A DNA stretch of 64,000 bases from the NCBI RefSeq assembly GCF_009834915.1, contig NZ_WVHS01000003.1, positions 653,988-717,987 on the forward strand, written 5' to 3'. Below the pieces are notes generated by a model, which saw nothing but the letters and a program-made list of their open reading frames with translations, did no database searches and had not been told where the DNA came from. Source of the stretch: Hufsiella ginkgonis. GTDB lineage: Bacteria; Bacteroidota; Bacteroidia; Sphingobacteriales; Sphingobacteriaceae. The translations under genes were made by a program, and so were the position numbers. Below are positions 9,547 through 19,657 of the stretch, in pieces; the stretch's first letter is position 1; every line of letters begins with the position of its first letter.

Positions 9547-12500
9547 ATGAAAAAGCCCGTTCATAACTGTTCCAGTATCATCGTATGGATCGCATGTTTG
9601 AGCGGTACGGTATTGCTCTTTCTTTCCGCCGTCTGCCCGGCCCAGCCGGCAATTGCCTTCGAAAAGCCCAGGCTTACCGTTGCCGGCGGGCTTCCCCAGT
9701 CGTATGTAAGCGGTTTGGCACAGGACAGGCATGGATTCATCTGGATCGGTACACGGGACGGCCTGGCAAGATATGACGGACGACGTTTTAAAGTATTCCG
9801 GAACATTCCCGGTAACCCTGCGAGCCTCTCCGCCAACGTGATCGTGAGCTTTTTCCTTGACCAGGCAGATCAGTTGTGGATACATTACCAGAATGGAGAC
9901 ATCGATATCTTAAACACCACAACCGAGCACCTGGTACATTTCACAAAAGATCCCGTTTACAAGCAGGCGTTCCGGTCGGTAAAAACAACCAACGGTATCA
10001 TCCAGACCGGGCCGTATGTCTATTGGCTGCTGGGCGACCAGGGTGGAATATTCGTAGCGGACCTTCAGCAACACCGTATGCGTTTTTACCCGGACATCGT
10101 ACCGGGCATGCGTAGCAACCCGATCACCGGGATGGCCGCCTCAGCAGGAGAAGTGTTCCTGGTTACCGATACCGCGCTGATCAGGATAACCACGGAAAGA
10201 AAAGTTAAACAGGTTATACCCTATACATTTGATGAACCGCATTTGTATAATAACCGCCGGAGCTGGAAAGATAATGCGCCCGTCCTGCGAAAAAACGGGG
10301 ATTGGATCATTATCGACGAAAGCAGGCTGATCATTTACCAGGCGGCAGGGCGGAATTTTATCGTAAAACCGATGCCGTTCATGAAGTTGTACCTGCCGTC
10401 TTTCCATTCATTTGACGAAAAGGGCAACTTGATTTTCGATTTCGACGGTGTGATTTATATTCTTACGCCGGATAACAGGCTGGTGCTATGGAAGGAGAGA
10501 GGCCCGTTCCCCCGGGAAGGGATCGTTTCCATGCTGTACGATCGCTCCGGCGTTCTCTGGATCGGTACCAATGGTTATGACCTGCGGCAGCTCGACCTCC
10601 GCTTACCCCGGATGACCCTGGAACAGTATAAGACAAGCTTCCCGGAAGACCTGTTAAGAATTTACCTGGACGTAAACACCACCGCGTTGCGAAATTCCCC
10701 GCTTTCAGAGGTCAATCCCTACTTGTTCCGCTGGGTCAGCGACGATCATCATGGCCGGATCTGGATGACCAGGGCAGGGCCTGACCCTACAGCTGTTCCC
10801 AACTTGTGCTACTACAGTAACGGGCAATTGGTAAGCGATAACTGGCGCTACACGGATACGCCCGGCAAGCATACGCGGATAAATAGCCTGGCATTAAGCG
10901 CTTCCGGTAAACTATGGGGCGTCGATTTCTTTTTAAGGCTCCTGGAATTAGACACCCTGACCCGTACAGCCACCATCCGGCACCGGGTAAAAGCGCAGGC
11001 GATGGACAAATTACGCATGGTAAACAGCATGGTAATGGACGGTGAGCAGGTATTCTGGATCACCACCTCGCTGGGGCTGCTCAGGTACGATGCGGCGAAA
11101 CAGGCTACCCGTGAATTTAATACCATTCTGCCGGCAAGCGACCTGACCACCCTGGCGAACGATCCGGCAGATCCCGGTATATTATGGATCGGCTCCCTGG
11201 GCGGCGGGCTGATCCGGCTAAACAAGCATACCCTGAAGTACCATATTTATACGACGAACGATGGATTGCCGAATAATACCGTTTACGCGATCATCCCTGT
11301 TGACGGCAACTTATGGTGCAGCAGCAATAAGGGAGTTTTCGCCTTCAACCCCCGGAACAGGCAGGTCCAAAGCTATACCTCGCTCGACGGATTGATCATC
11401 GACGAGTTTAACCAGTTCCACTATTTAAAGCTGCCTCACGGAAGGCTTTCTTTCGGAGGGACCAAGGGCTACACCGTCTTTGATCCGCGAACGTTAGTGT
11501 ACGACACGTTCAACCCGGAAGTGGCGCTCACCGGTTTTAAACTAAACAATAAGGACGCCGATTACGGCTTGCCCGGTTCCCCGCTTTCGGAGAGCATAAA
11601 CGGTGCAGGAACACTTATTTTATCTTACCAGCAAAACTTCCTGACTTTTGATTTTGCGGCACTCGAATACAATATGCCCGAAAAATTAAGATACCGTTAC
11701 CGGATGACCGGTGTTGACAAACAATGGGTAGAGACGGCCAGCGGCATCGCCAGTTATACCGACCTGGCGCCCGGACGCTACGTTTTCGAGATCAATGCGA
11801 CCAATACAACCGGGAGCTGGAGCCCATACGTGAAAAAGCTCCGGGTAGAGATCACGCCGCCGTTCTGGCTCACCTGGTGGTTCCTGTCTATCGTGGCGGC
11901 TATGGCGATCGTCGTCGCCTACCTGGCGATCCGTTGGCGTATTGAGCAGATCAGGAGACAGGAAAAGCAAAAACACCAATTTGAACGGGAAGTAATCGAA
12001 CTGGAAACACAGGCGTTGCGTGCGCAGATGAATCCGCACTTTATTTTCAATTGCCTGAATTCGATCAAAGCGCTTATCCAGGAGAACCAAAACCCGCAAG
12101 CGATCCATTACCTTACCGTTTTTTCCAAACTGGTGCGAAATAAGATCAGCAACGTACAGCAGGAAATTTCCCTCGAAGAGGAGATCCAGACCTGTAAATT
12201 ATATGCTCAGCTCGAATCCATCCGTTTTGGCGATAAGATTAGTTTCCACTTTTTTATCGATAGTACGATCGATGCCAATACCATTATGGTCCCGCCATTG
12301 CTGCTGCAGCCGCTTATCGAAAATGCGATCTGGCATGGCGTACTTCCGCTGCAGAAACCCGGAGAAGTGACCGTCAGGATCGAAAAAAGATCAGGGTTCC
12401 TGTACTGTGCGGTAGAGGACAATGGAATTGGCCGGAAACGATCGGAATCGAATAAGTCGGCCCTGACATTACCGCATCAGTCACAGGGCCTTAACCTGAT

Positions 12501-12624
12501 TACGAACAGGCTAAAACTGTATAATAATACCAATGAAAAAGATGGCATTATCGAAGTTATTGACAAGAAAGACGACAGCGGGATGGCCGCAGGGACATTA
12601 ATTATTATCAGGCTTAAGTTATAA
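9547..12624 (+). CDS. Propeller sensor histidine kinase, LytS (His_kinase) type
   Basis: A 1025-residue membrane kinase. A signal peptide covers about residues 1-32 (SAVCPAQPA). Periplasmic propeller blades carry the recurring W-I-G pattern (HGFIWIGTRDGLARYDG, GVLWIGTNGYD, GILWIGSLGGG), followed by a Y_Y_Y domain (RYRYRMTGVDKQWVE). A membrane helix lies near 775-797. The cytoplasmic His_kinase domain has the motif QMNPHFIFNCLNSI with His831, and a HATPase_c domain follows (PPLLLQPLIENAIWHG, then EDNGIGRKRS). This class phosphorylates LytTR regulators, and the divergent regulator at 8020-8769 is the likely partner. The repeat-rich secreted protein starts 37 nt downstream and may be co-transcribed. 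No Shine-Dalgarno is apparent at the ATG. Confidence 0.94.
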   Translation: MKKPVHNCSSIIVWIACLSGTVLLFLSAVCPAQPAIAFEKPRLTVAGGLPQSYVSGLAQDRHGFIWIGTRDGLARYDGRRFKVFRNIPGNPASLSANVIVSFFLDQADQLWIHYQNGDIDILNTTTEHLVHFTKDPVYKQAFRSVKTTNGIIQTGPYVYWLLGDQGGIFVADLQQHRMRFYPDIVPGMRSNPITGMAASAGEVFLVTDTALIRITTERKVKQVIPYTFDEPHLYNNRRSWKDNAPVLRKNGDWIIIDESRLIIYQAAGRNFIVKPMPFMKLYLPSFHSFDEKGNLIFDFDGVIYILTPDNRLVLWKERGPFPREGIVSMLYDRSGVLWIGTNGYDLRQLDLRLPRMTLEQYKTSFPEDLLRIYLDVNTTALRNSPLSEVNPYLFRWVSDDHHGRIWMTRAGPDPTAVPNLCYYSNGQLVSDNWRYTDTPGKHTRINSLALSASGKLWGVDFFLRLLELDTLTRTATIRHRVKAQAMDKLRMVNSMVMDGEQVFWITTSLGLLRYDAAKQATREFNTILPASDLTTLANDPADPGILWIGSLGGGLIRLNKHTLKYHIYTTNDGLPNNTVYAIIPVDGNLWCSSNKGVFAFNPRNRQVQSYTSLDGLIIDEFNQFHYLKLPHGRLSFGGTKGYTVFDPRTLVYDTFNPEVALTGFKLNNKDADYGLPGSPLSESINGAGTLILSYQQNFLTFDFAALEYNMPEKLRYRYRMTGVDKQWVETASGIASYTDLAPGRYVFEINATNTTGSWSPYVKKLRVEITPPFWLTWWFLSIVAAMAIVVAYLAIRWRIEQIRRQEKQKHQFEREVIELETQALRAQMNPHFIFNCLNSIKALIQENQNPQAIHYLTVFSKLVRNKISNVQQEISLEEEIQTCKLYAQLESIRFGDKISFHFFIDSTIDANTIMVPPLLLQPLIENAIWHGVLPLQKPGEVTVRIEKRSGFLYCAVEDNGIGRKRSESNKSALTLPHQSQGLNLITNRLKLYNNTNEKDGIIEVIDKKDDSGMAAGTLIIIRLKL

Positions 12625-12661
12625 GATCGTGTCTATCGTTCATAGTTAATCAAATTTTTAT

Positions 12662-15600
12662 ATGATGAATTTATCTTTACCCGTTACCACCGCACGTCCG
12701 AAGTGCCTTAAGATGCTGTATTTCCTGTTGCTTAGCCTTGTGTGTCATTTTCCAAACGCCTTGTACGCGGTTTCGCCGCCGCCTGGCGGCGATAGTACGT
12801 TTTTAGCAAATGTGCCGGTCTCATTGAGCCCGTTCGCCACGCCTGCAGGAAAGCCATCGGTTTGGCAGGAGTTAGAAATTATTGTGCCAGACTGGGACAT
12901 TGAAAAAAGAGTGACATTTATCGCATCCGCGGGCTTTGAGTTAGCGGTAGTGCCACACGACCCGGCGGTAGCGCCTCAATATTTTACCGATTCAGTCACT
13001 ACAAATATCCGGCACCTGTCTGTATATATTCGTATGGCGGCTTCGGCGCCGGGAATGAAATCAGGTCACGTTAGCATATCTGCTCCCGGGGAAATGACGA
13101 AGCATATTACCATAACGGGGACAGCTACCGCATCCCCGGTAATTGCGCAGGTCGATACCCTGGTAACGACCATTAAAGAAGACAATTATTTCACCGCCGG
13201 CATCTTTTTCACCGGCGGTTTTGCCGATCGGTTCACGCTCACCGCAGGTACGCGCGTCATGCCAGGTTTTGTAACCGTAACCGGCGGTACGGTCAGCGAG
13301 CGTTTCTCCGGCAGGAAACCGACGCCTACAGGCGGTTACTATATCACCGTCCCGAAACCGGAAAACGGAGCTCCGGGGACTTATGATTTTAACCTGGTGC
13401 TGCGAAACAGTTTCACAGACAGCACTTCGGCAGTTTATAAAATAGTAGTGGTTATTAAAGGCATCGAGCTCATCACCCCGCTTCAGCCTATGACCACTAT
13501 AGCAGGAACCCCATCGGCCGCCACTTCCATAAGCTTTACAGCGAGGGGTTTAAAATCCAATTATCTGATGCTCATGCCCACGGACGGTTACTTTGAATAT
13601 GCCCTAGCGGCAAATGGTCCGTGGCGCTTTCCGCCTACGCCGATCATGCTGGATGTGGTAGACGGGCAGACAGGGCCACAAACAATTTATGTACGCCTTG
13701 CGGCCGATGCTGCGGTTGGACAACAGTCCGGGACCGTACAAATTTTTGACGGCACCCTGCCAGAGCCCGCCAATTTATTCGGACGCATCTCCATCCCGGT
13801 GAGCACAGTTATGCCGGTTCCTGCAACCATTACTGCGGTAGTAGATTCTCTGGTGAAGACTACTAAATCGGATACCGTATTTTCAGCTAATGTTCATTTC
13901 ATAGAGGGTTTTGCCGATCGCTTTATGCTAACCGCCGGTGCACGGGTAATGCCAGGATTCGAGCCAATAAGCGACGGCACACTTGGCAAGCGTTATGGCG
14001 GGAGAAAGGGAGAACTGATAGGGTATGCGGTAAACGTGCCTAAAACGGTAAATGTTGCAATCGGAACTTACGACTTCAACCTGGTATTAAAGAATGACTC
14101 GACGGGTAATTTTTCAGCTAACTATAAAATAGTATTAGTGGTGAGAGGCCTGGAGAATGTGACCCCTCCCCAGCCTATGACCACGTTTGCCGGCACGCCT
14201 TCGGCAGCTACCGCTATGACCTTCACCGCGAAGGGTTTAACATCCGATTTCCTCCTGATCCGGCCCCTGGCCGACGGCTTTGAGTATGCTTTGGCACCAG
14301 ACGGTCCATGGCGTTTTCAGGCAACGCCGATAGAGGTCGTAAACGGGCAGGCAGGACCACAGACAATTTATGTACGCCTAGCGGCCAACGCTGCCGTTGG
14401 AGAACATTCAGGCTCTTTTGGGTTTTATGACGGGCCGCCTGAACTGCTCAACCTGGTTGATCGCATTGCCGTGCCGTTAAGCAGGGTGATAGCTGCGCCG
14501 GTTACACCTACAACAGCTTCCTATGGCCTGAAATTCACGAACACCACGTCCGCGTCAACCACGCTGAGCTGGACGAATAACGGGAATGGTACCGCCCGTG
14601 CGGTATTTATCGCCAAAACCGGCGGAGGTGCAGCGATGCCGGTGAGCAACATGACTTATACGGCCAACGGCGTCTTCGGAGCCGGTACGCAGATCGGCTC
14701 TACGGGCTGGTATTGTGTATACAACGGCACCGGCTCGTCGGTCAACATTACCGGTCTCAGCGACGGCACTTACCGCGCCACGGTGATCGATTACAACGGC
14801 ACCGCGGGAACAGCGCGTTACCTTACTACAGGCACCGCCCCGGCCAATGTAGTCATCGGTACCCTTCCACCCACGAGTGTCTCCTACGGCCTGGCATTTT
14901 CTAACACTACGGCTACTTCTACCAAAGTGAGCTGGTCGACCAGCGGTAACGGGAGCGCCCGTGCGGTATTTATAGCGAAAACCGGCGCAGGTGCAGCAAT
15001 GCCGGTGAGCAACATTACCTATACTGCCAACGGCACTTTCGGGGCAGGCAGCCAGATCGGCTCTACGGGCTGGTATTGTGTATATAACGGAAAGGCTTCC
15101 TCCGCAGACATCAGCGGGCTAAGCGATGGTACGTACCGCGTAACAGTCATTGATTACAACGGTATCCAGGGGAACGAGCGTTACCTGACCACGGGTACCG
15201 CGCCTGCAAACGTATTAATCGGTATATCGGCGCCGACAGCGGTATCCTATGGCCTGGCATTTTCAAACACTACGCCTGCTTCTACCAAAGTTAGCTGGTC
15301 CGTTAATGGAAACGGAAGCTCCCGTGCGGTATTTATAGCCAAAACCGGCGGAGGTGCCGCTATGCCGGTCAGCAATATTACCTATACCGCCAACGGTACC
15401 TTCGGGGCAGGCAGCCAGATCGGCTCTACGGGCTGGTATTGCGTATACAACGGAACCGCTTCCTCGGCCGACGTTACCGGATTAAGCGAGGGCGTTTACC
15501 GGGTAACGGTAATCGACTATAACGGTACCCCGGGCAACGAGCGTTACCTGACCGCGGGTACGGCGCCTGCAAACGTGTTGATTGGCATATCGGCGCCCAC

Positions 15601-16648
15601 GGCAGCATCCTATGGCCTGAGCTTTATAAACACGACCGCCACAACCACCACCGTGAATTGGTCTACCAACGGCAACGGCAGCGCGCGGGCAGTTTTTGTC
15701 GCTAAAACCACCGGCGGCGCAGCCATGCCTTTAAACGGTGTCACGTATACGGCAAGCAACACATTCGGTACAGGAACTCAAATCGGGTCTAGCGGCTGGT
15801 ATTGTGTTTATAAAGGGACCGCATCGTCGGCAAACATCAGCGGGTTAAGCGCAGGAACCTATCGGGTTACAGTGATCGATTATAACGGTACGCCCGGAAG
15901 CGAGCGTTATCTTACCACAGGGACCGCTCCGGCCAATATAGACTTGGGTGTTTTTACACCAACCATGATCTCTTACGGTCTGAAATTTACCGATATGGCT
16001 GCATCATCGGTCACTTTAAGCTGGACGCATAACGGGAACGGAGAATCCCGCGCCGTATTTATTGCCAAAACCGCCGGGGGAGCCGCTTTTCCGGCCAACA
16101 ATACTACCTATACGGCCGTTGCGGCGTTCGGGGCGGGCACGCAGATCGGTTCTTCGGGTTGGTACTGTGTATACAATGGTACGGGATCGTCAGTGAATAT
16201 CAATGGATTATCGGCCAATACCAATTATCGGGTAACCGTAGTGGATTATGACGGGTCGCCAGGTGATCAAAAGTATCTGACAACCGGAACCAGCCCTGCC
16301 AGCTTTACTACGGGCGGTTTAGACGTTTTATCCGCAGGCAGGGTCGCATACAGCTTTGACATGATAAGCTACCAACCGGCGTCGGGAACGATTGAAGCAG
16401 CTAATATCCTGACTCCCAATAACGATGGAAAGAACGACACCTGGTATATCAAGCATATAGAGCAGTACCCGAATAACATCGTGACGGTTTTGGATGCTGC
16501 GGGTAAAATGGTGTTCACTAAAAAAGGATATACCAATGATTGGAGCGGCTATGCACAGGGCAGCCTGCTGAATGCCGGTACTTATTACTATTTAATCGAT
16601 CTCGGCGATGGAGAAAAAATAAAAGGGTTTATTACGCTGGTAAGATAA
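12662..16648 (+). CDS. Large secreted repeat protein with type IX sorting domain
   Basis: A 1328-residue surface or secreted protein. A signal sequence covers about residues 1-38 (core LYFLLLSLVCHF). An N-terminal Ig-like region follows. Two copies of a 230-residue unit then start at about 164 and 394 (both contain FADRF and LTAG.RVMPGF). Five tandem 121-residue fibronectin-like repeats run from residue 620 to about 1224, each starting SYGL and ending near GTAPAN. The last 80 or so residues match the gliding-motility-associated type B sorting domain (ILTPNNDGKNDTW; ending in KIKGFITLVR), which directs export through the type IX system. Two adjacent ATGs (12662, 12665) could start it. It lies 37 nt after the propeller kinase. 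An adhesin or matrix role is inferred from the architecture. Confidence 0.93.
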   Translation: MMNLSLPVTTARPKCLKMLYFLLLSLVCHFPNALYAVSPPPGGDSTFLANVPVSLSPFATPAGKPSVWQELEIIVPDWDIEKRVTFIASAGFELAVVPHDPAVAPQYFTDSVTTNIRHLSVYIRMAASAPGMKSGHVSISAPGEMTKHITITGTATASPVIAQVDTLVTTIKEDNYFTAGIFFTGGFADRFTLTAGTRVMPGFVTVTGGTVSERFSGRKPTPTGGYYITVPKPENGAPGTYDFNLVLRNSFTDSTSAVYKIVVVIKGIELITPLQPMTTIAGTPSAATSISFTARGLKSNYLMLMPTDGYFEYALAANGPWRFPPTPIMLDVVDGQTGPQTIYVRLAADAAVGQQSGTVQIFDGTLPEPANLFGRISIPVSTVMPVPATITAVVDSLVKTTKSDTVFSANVHFIEGFADRFMLTAGARVMPGFEPISDGTLGKRYGGRKGELIGYAVNVPKTVNVAIGTYDFNLVLKNDSTGNFSANYKIVLVVRGLENVTPPQPMTTFAGTPSAATAMTFTAKGLTSDFLLIRPLADGFEYALAPDGPWRFQATPIEVVNGQAGPQTIYVRLAANAAVGEHSGSFGFYDGPPELLNLVDRIAVPLSRVIAAPVTPTTASYGLKFTNTTSASTTLSWTNNGNGTARAVFIAKTGGGAAMPVSNMTYTANGVFGAGTQIGSTGWYCVYNGTGSSVNITGLSDGTYRATVIDYNGTAGTARYLTTGTAPANVVIGTLPPTSVSYGLAFSNTTATSTKVSWSTSGNGSARAVFIAKTGAGAAMPVSNITYTANGTFGAGSQIGSTGWYCVYNGKASSADISGLSDGTYRVTVIDYNGIQGNERYLTTGTAPANVLIGISAPTAVSYGLAFSNTTPASTKVSWSVNGNGSSRAVFIAKTGGGAAMPVSNITYTANGTFGAGSQIGSTGWYCVYNGTASSADVTGLSEGVYRVTVIDYNGTPGNERYLTAGTAPANVLIGISAPTAASYGLSFINTTATTTTVNWSTNGNGSARAVFVAKTTGGAAMPLNGVTYTASNTFGTGTQIGSSGWYCVYKGTASSANISGLSAGTYRVTVIDYNGTPGSERYLTTGTAPANIDLGVFTPTMISYGLKFTDMAASSVTLSWTHNGNGESRAVFIAKTAGGAAFPANNTTYTAVAAFGAGTQIGSSGWYCVYNGTGSSVNINGLSANTNYRVTVVDYDGSPGDQKYLTTGTSPASFTTGGLDVLSAGRVAYSFDMISYQPASGTIEAANILTPNNDGKNDTWYIKHIEQYPNNIVTVLDAAGKMVFTKKGYTNDWSGYAQGSLLNAGTYYYLIDLGDGEKIKGFITLVR
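13151..14518 (+). repeat. Two-copy ~690-bp coding repeat
   Basis: Two diverged copies of a 230-codon module begin at 13151 and 13841, exactly 690 bp apart. Both contain FADRF, a hydrophobic LTAG segment and MPGF, then a Y-D-F-N-L-V-L strand and a PQPMTT segment. They are internal to the type IX-exported protein. Confidence 0.75.
14519..16333 (+). repeat. Five tandem 363-bp coding repeats
   Basis: Five in-frame units begin at 14519, 14882, 15245, 15608 and 15971, each exactly 363 bp (121 codons). Shared blocks include RAVFIAKT, the GS-GWYCVY segment and VTVIDYNG. Copies 2 and 3 look most alike. No length drift is seen between units, which suggests recent duplication or gene conversion. Confidence 0.9.
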
Positions 16649-16691
16649 GGGGAGGAGGGACCGATCCTTATCTTTACTAAAATGAAGTGGA

Positions 16692-16725
16692 ACAATAAAG
16701 GCTACCGAAAAGTAGCCTTTATTGT
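16692..16725. terminator. Bidirectional terminator hairpin
   Basis: A perfect 14-bp stem (ACAATAAAGGCTAC / GTAGCCTTTATTGT) with a 6-nt CGAAAA loop sits between two convergent genes. The A/T flanks give a T-rich tract on either strand. Confidence 0.85.
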
Positions 16726-16745
16726 AGTTGCCGGACTTAAATCTG

Positions 16746-17348
16746 CTATTTCATCCCCGCCTGTATTTTCTCGATCGTTGACAAATGCGTTCTTAGCGTG
16801 GGAAGTGTCTTGGTAGCGAACGCTTTCAAATCCGGATCTGACGCGTCTTTTGAAGCTTTCTCAAAGAGATCCACGGTCTTTTTGTGGTCCTTAACCTGAA
16901 CATCAACGTAGGCTTTATCAAAGGCTGCGCCTGATTTAGCCGACAGATCTTCTTTTACCTTCATCTGCTCTTCGGCTACGGCCGCCGGCAGCGAGATATT
17001 TTTGGATTTTGCGAGCGCCATCAGTTCTTCATTCGCCTTGGTATGGTCGGAGGCCATCATTTTAGCAAATTCCTTCACTTTCGGGTTGGCGGTTTTTCCG
17101 CTTGCGAGTTTTCCCAGCTCTACTTCGGCCATGCCGCCATTTGCTGCGTTAACGGCAAAATCAGCGTCATCGGAATTTACAGTCATTGCCGCAGCGCCAT
17201 TTTGGGTTGAGTCGTTAGCTGTTATGCCTGAAGTATCCTTTGCATCGTTGAGGCTGTCAGCAGTTTCTTTGCCGTCTTTGTTACCCGAACAGGCGGCAAA
17301 CAGGGCCATAGCCAGGCCCGTTACTAATAATCTTTTTGTCGTTTTCAT
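16746..17348 (-). CDS. DUF4142-family lipoprotein
   Basis: A 200-residue protein read from the ATG at 17348, chosen over the upstream ATG at 17375 because it places the signal MKTTKRLL and lipobox LFAAC (Cys20) at the true N-terminus. An acidic, Ser/Thr-rich linker follows. The helical DUF4142 (ferritin-like fold) domain covers about residues 65-198, with ADFAVNAANGGMAEVELGKL and the SDHTKANEEL segment typical of the family. Function is unknown; in this phylum such proteins are often found near stress genes. It probably sits in the outer or inner membrane facing the periplasm. Confidence 0.9.
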   Translation of the reverse strand: MKTTKRLLVTGLAMALFAACSGNKDGKETADSLNDAKDTSGITANDSTQNGAAAMTVNSDDADFAVNAANGGMAEVELGKLASGKTANPKVKEFAKMMASDHTKANEELMALAKSKNISLPAAVAEEQMKVKEDLSAKSGAAFDKAYVDVQVKDHKKTVDLFEKASKDASDPDLKAFATKTLPTLRTHLSTIEKIQAGMK

Positions 17349-17574
17349 AGTGTTTGATAGTTGGGAGAGCAACACGCGTCCGGCCGGAAAGTTTAATAAA
17401 TTATTTTAAACGTCATTCTGTCGGCAAAGACCATTTTATAAAAAACTGTCGCCCCATATTTTAATTTCTTTTGACAGATCCTGAATTCTTGTTAACGGAG
17501 GGGTTCCTGGAAGATAATGGCCGGGAATTGTAACTTACTTCGGCAAAGCGGGAGGGAGGCGCTTACAGACGTAG

Positions 17575-19023
17575 TTAATGAATGGTAATTGTAAATGTCG
17601 AGCCTGCACCCGGGGTGCTATCGGCGGTTATTTTTCCCCCGCTGGCTTCGATATGATTTCTTGTAAGAAATAGTCCTATTCCCCGTGCATCTTCATTACC
17701 GTGAAAAGTTTTATACATCCCAAAAAGTTTATGGCCATGCATAGTCATATCGATACCGATGCCATTGTCTTGTACACGAAGGATAAGAACTCCCTTTTCC
17801 CGCGCGGCCGTTATTGTAATTTCAGGCCGCCTGTCAGGATGACGATACTTAATGCTGTTGCTTACCAGGTTGAACAAGATGCTGTCAAGATAAGCAGGAT
17901 TGTAATTAACCTGGATGTGACTGTCTATATCAACACGAATGAAGGCTTTAGTCCTGCGGATATAGGCTGTCAGGCCCACCAACGCGCGTTCAGTTGCTTC
18001 CAGTAAATTTAACGGTCTTTTATCATCTTTACTATGGCTCTGTACCTGGATCACATCGTTAAGATGCATAAGAGTTTGCTGGAGGTTGTCGGTATTGATG
18101 ACTAACAGTTCCCTTAAATGTTCTTTTTCCGCCTGATCTTCTTCCAAAAGCCACATATCTAAAAGCATTTTCATATTCCCGGTGTGCGACCGAAGGTTAT
18201 GAGACACGATATGAGCAAAATTGAGCAGGCGATTATTTTGCTCGGCAACGATTTCCAATGTTCTTTCGCGCTCTTCCGCGGTCTTTTTACTTTCACTAAT
18301 ATCTTTCACCTGGGAGATGAAGTATAATGGCGAGCCCGCCTGGTCGCTTACTAACGAAACACTTAAAAGCGCCCAGATCACATGACCTTCTTTATGGAAG
18401 TACCGCTTTTCCATAGTATAGGATGAGATTTCGGAATTCAGCAAGCGGTGCATCTGTGTTAGATCTTTGTGAAGATCTTCCGGATGAGTTAAGTCCTGGA
18501 AAGTCAGCGAAAGCAATTCATCTTCATGATACCCGAGCATACGAGATAAACCCTTATTCACCTTCAGCCATTTTCCGTCGATCGATACGAGCGCCATCCC
18601 TATAGGCGCATAATCAAATGCCTGGTGAAATTTTTCCTGGTTCTCGGCAAGAATTTTGGTCACCTCGATTTGCTGCGTAATATCTTCCAGGGTGCCATAG
18701 AGTGCAACACATTTACCGCTTGCAGATGTGGCGTGTACCCGTATGCGCACCCATTTACGATTGCCTTTGGCGGAGATCAGCTCAAATTCCCCGGTTTCCG
18801 CCGCTTTGGTGTTTATTACCCTGTCAACCAGTTCCTTAACTTCCCCTGGTTGCGCATAGAACGCTAAAGATTCCTGTAGTTCCGGGTAGAAATCATCCGC
18901 TACTTCAAAAATACCCCGTACTACGGCATTCCAGTAGATTTCGCCCGTCTCAAAATTTCTTTCCCAAACACCCAGCCGGGCGAGTGGGGTTGCCTTTTGA
19001 TATAGTTCAAGCTTTGTTTGCAT
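17575..19023 (-). CDS. Cytosolic PAS-PAS sensor histidine kinase
   Basis: 482 residues with no membrane helix. Two PAS domains with PAC tails cover about 10-118 and 127-245 (second: FDYAPIGMALVSIDGKWLKV, YFISQVKDISESK). The dimerisation box is FAHIVSHNLRSHTGN with phospho-acceptor His275, followed by a HATPase domain (LFNLVSNSIKYRHP, VQDNGIGIDM, GIGLFLTRNHIEASGG). It shares the SHN-R-H box type with the kinase at 19658-21268, so the two are probable paralogues. The single-domain receiver at 19219 lies 195 bp upstream on the same strand and may receive phosphate from either kinase. The ligand is unknown. Confidence 0.93.
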   Translation of the reverse strand: MQTKLELYQKATPLARLGVWERNFETGEIYWNAVVRGIFEVADDFYPELQESLAFYAQPGEVKELVDRVINTKAAETGEFELISAKGNRKWVRIRVHATSASGKCVALYGTLEDITQQIEVTKILAENQEKFHQAFDYAPIGMALVSIDGKWLKVNKGLSRMLGYHEDELLSLTFQDLTHPEDLHKDLTQMHRLLNSEISSYTMEKRYFHKEGHVIWALLSVSLVSDQAGSPLYFISQVKDISESKKTAEERERTLEIVAEQNNRLLNFAHIVSHNLRSHTGNMKMLLDMWLLEEDQAEKEHLRELLVINTDNLQQTLMHLNDVIQVQSHSKDDKRPLNLLEATERALVGLTAYIRRTKAFIRVDIDSHIQVNYNPAYLDSILFNLVSNSIKYRHPDRRPEITITAAREKGVLILRVQDNGIGIDMTMHGHKLFGMYKTFHGNEDARGIGLFLTRNHIEASGGKITADSTPGAGSTFTITIH

Positions 19024-19218
19024 AACAGACTTCGTTTAACTATACACGAACATACCATGTAATATACAAATTGTTTGAACCGCATGCCTACGCAACAATT
19101 TCAATATCCCGTGTTACCAATAGCCTGGTAAACTTTTCGTCATGAAAAGAAAAATGAACGTAAGGAACAAAAAAATACGGGAACGGGGCGGCGTGGGAAC
19201 CCCAGCCTTAAACAGAAA

Positions 19219-19620
19219 TCAGTCGGGCTTTATGAGCGTCTTTAACACTTCCATGGTAATGGGTTTAACTACGTAGCCGGAAACCAGCTCTATACTTTCC
19301 GCGCGTTTGTGATCATCCTCATCTACCGACGAGCTTACGATATAAATAGTTATCCGTTTTTTTATAAGCGGCGAAAATTTCACGAACTCATGCATAAATT
19401 GCCATCCGTCCATCACAGGCATATTTATATCAAGCAGGATAAGGTCCGGCAATTGCTCTCCCTGGTGTATATACTCCTGAAAAAAATCGAGCGCCATTTT
19501 CCCGTTAGTGAAATAAAGTGTTTTGGTGGCGATGCCGGAAACGGCTATCATTTTCTTGACTACATATGTGTAAATTTCATCGTCGTCAATTACGCAGGCA
19601 ATATCAATCCTTTTGTTCAT
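19219..19620 (-). CDS. Single-domain response regulator (receiver only)
   Basis: A 133-residue CheY-like receiver with the acidic cluster DDDE (12-15), phospho-acceptor Asp64 (LILLDINMP), a Ser pair in YIVSSSVDEDD and the conserved Lys in VKPIT. It has no output domain, so it must act through a protein partner or as a phospho-relay intermediate. It sits between two SHN-type PAS kinases on the same strand, 37 nt downstream of the ETR1-like kinase, so it is likely co-transcribed with it and its target. Confidence 0.94.
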   Translation of the reverse strand: MNKRIDIACVIDDDEIYTYVVKKMIAVSGIATKTLYFTNGKMALDFFQEYIHQGEQLPDLILLDINMPVMDGWQFMHEFVKFSPLIKKRITIYIVSSSVDEDDHKRAESIELVSGYVVKPITMEVLKTLIKPD

Positions 19621-19657
19621 AATATATGTAGGTTATGTTTCTTTTGCGAATAAGGTG

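Noticed and set aside
14519-16333. CRISPR-like or non-coding tandem array
   Set aside because: The repeats are 363 bp, have no spacers and are in frame within a secreted protein.
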